In this document: in pieces, positions 6,147 to 6,204 of the stretch
Layout: each line of letters starts with the position of its first letter
How positions within the stretch are numbered: the stretch's first letter is position 1
Source: Bacillota bacterium
GTDB lineage: Bacteria > Bacillota_I > Bacilli_A > Erysipelotrichales > Erysipelotrichaceae
DNA length: 6,204 nucleotides
Direction: 5' to 3'
NCBI GenBank assembly: GCA_023426935.1
Contig: JAEZBR010000008.1
Coordinates: 1-6,204, forward strand
Translations under genes and position numbers: made by a program
Notes under the pieces: generated by a model
Seen by the model: the letters and a program-made list of their open reading frames with translations, nothing else
Database searches by the model: none
What the model was told of the DNA's origin: nothing

Positions 6147-6204
6147 TTATTTCACATAATTTCCCACTATACTCCGATATTCATGCGGTAAGCGATTACT
6201 ATAC
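6147..6204 (-). CDS. C-terminal end of an unidentified gene (truncated by the window)
   Basis: The minus-strand frame from the window edge reads YSNRLPHEYRSIVGNYVK and then TAA (6149-6147). The stop is followed after 12 bases by a good hairpin terminator, the usual layout for the end of a gene transcribed in the same direction as the operon. Only 18 residues are visible and I do not recognise the family. The call rests mainly on the stop-plus-terminator arrangement. Confidence 0.45.
   Translation of the reverse strand, partial: YSNRLPHEYRSIVGNYVK

Noticed and set aside
1..6204. CRISPR array, tRNA, rRNA, riboswitch, phage or defence system
   Set aside because: No regularly spaced repeat array beyond three short copies, no cloverleaf or rRNA-like sequence, and no recognisable defence or phage proteins. 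The genes present are housekeeping lipid and nucleic-acid functions.

Overview
The window looks like a chromosomal segment of a low-GC, moderately AT-rich Bacillota (Firmicutes). A lineage near Mollicutes/Erysipelotrichia is plausible, because the two glycosyltransferases most resemble the Acholeplasma-type mono- and diglucosyl-diacylglycerol synthases and the last gene is a YhaM-type 3'-5' exoribonuclease, a Bacillota protein. Taxonomy is inference from protein character only.

Layout: all convincing genes are on the minus strand, so the transcription unit reads from right to left. At the far right are the last 18 codons of a truncated, unidentified gene, followed by a hairpin terminator (about 6111-6138). 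An intergenic region (5947-6110) holds a candidate promoter. Then come a small HAD-family phosphatase (5392-5946), a GT4 glycosyltransferase resembling diglucosyl-DAG synthase (4343-5350), a multi-pass flippase-like membrane protein of the UPF0104/LPG-synthase-TM family (3297-4340), a 661-residue protein joining a GT4 monoglucosyl-DAG synthase to an apparently complete RecX (1309-3294), and a YhaM-type OB-fold/HD nuclease (384-1316). A strong intrinsic terminator (348-379) closes the unit. Spacing is 41, 2 and 2 nt and then an 8-nt overlap, so this is almost certainly an operon with translational coupling.

How the genes work together: the fused protein's GT half would add the first glucose to diacylglycerol and the 335-aa GT the second. 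This would give the diglucosyl-DAG that serves as a bilayer-tuning lipid and, in many Bacillota, as the lipoteichoic acid anchor. The membrane protein is a plausible lipid translocator, and the HAD phosphatase may act on a phospholipid-pathway phosphate ester. The RecX half (a RecA modulator) and YhaM (RNA/DNA 3' exonuclease) add a nucleic-acid theme to a membrane-lipid operon.

The main unusual observation is the in-frame glycolipid-synthase::RecX fusion. The left 347 bases contain no supported gene. They hold a cluster of three iterated 17-bp repeats that looks like the end of an IS21-like insertion sequence lying to the left of the window, then unremarkable AT-rich DNA, then the operon terminator.
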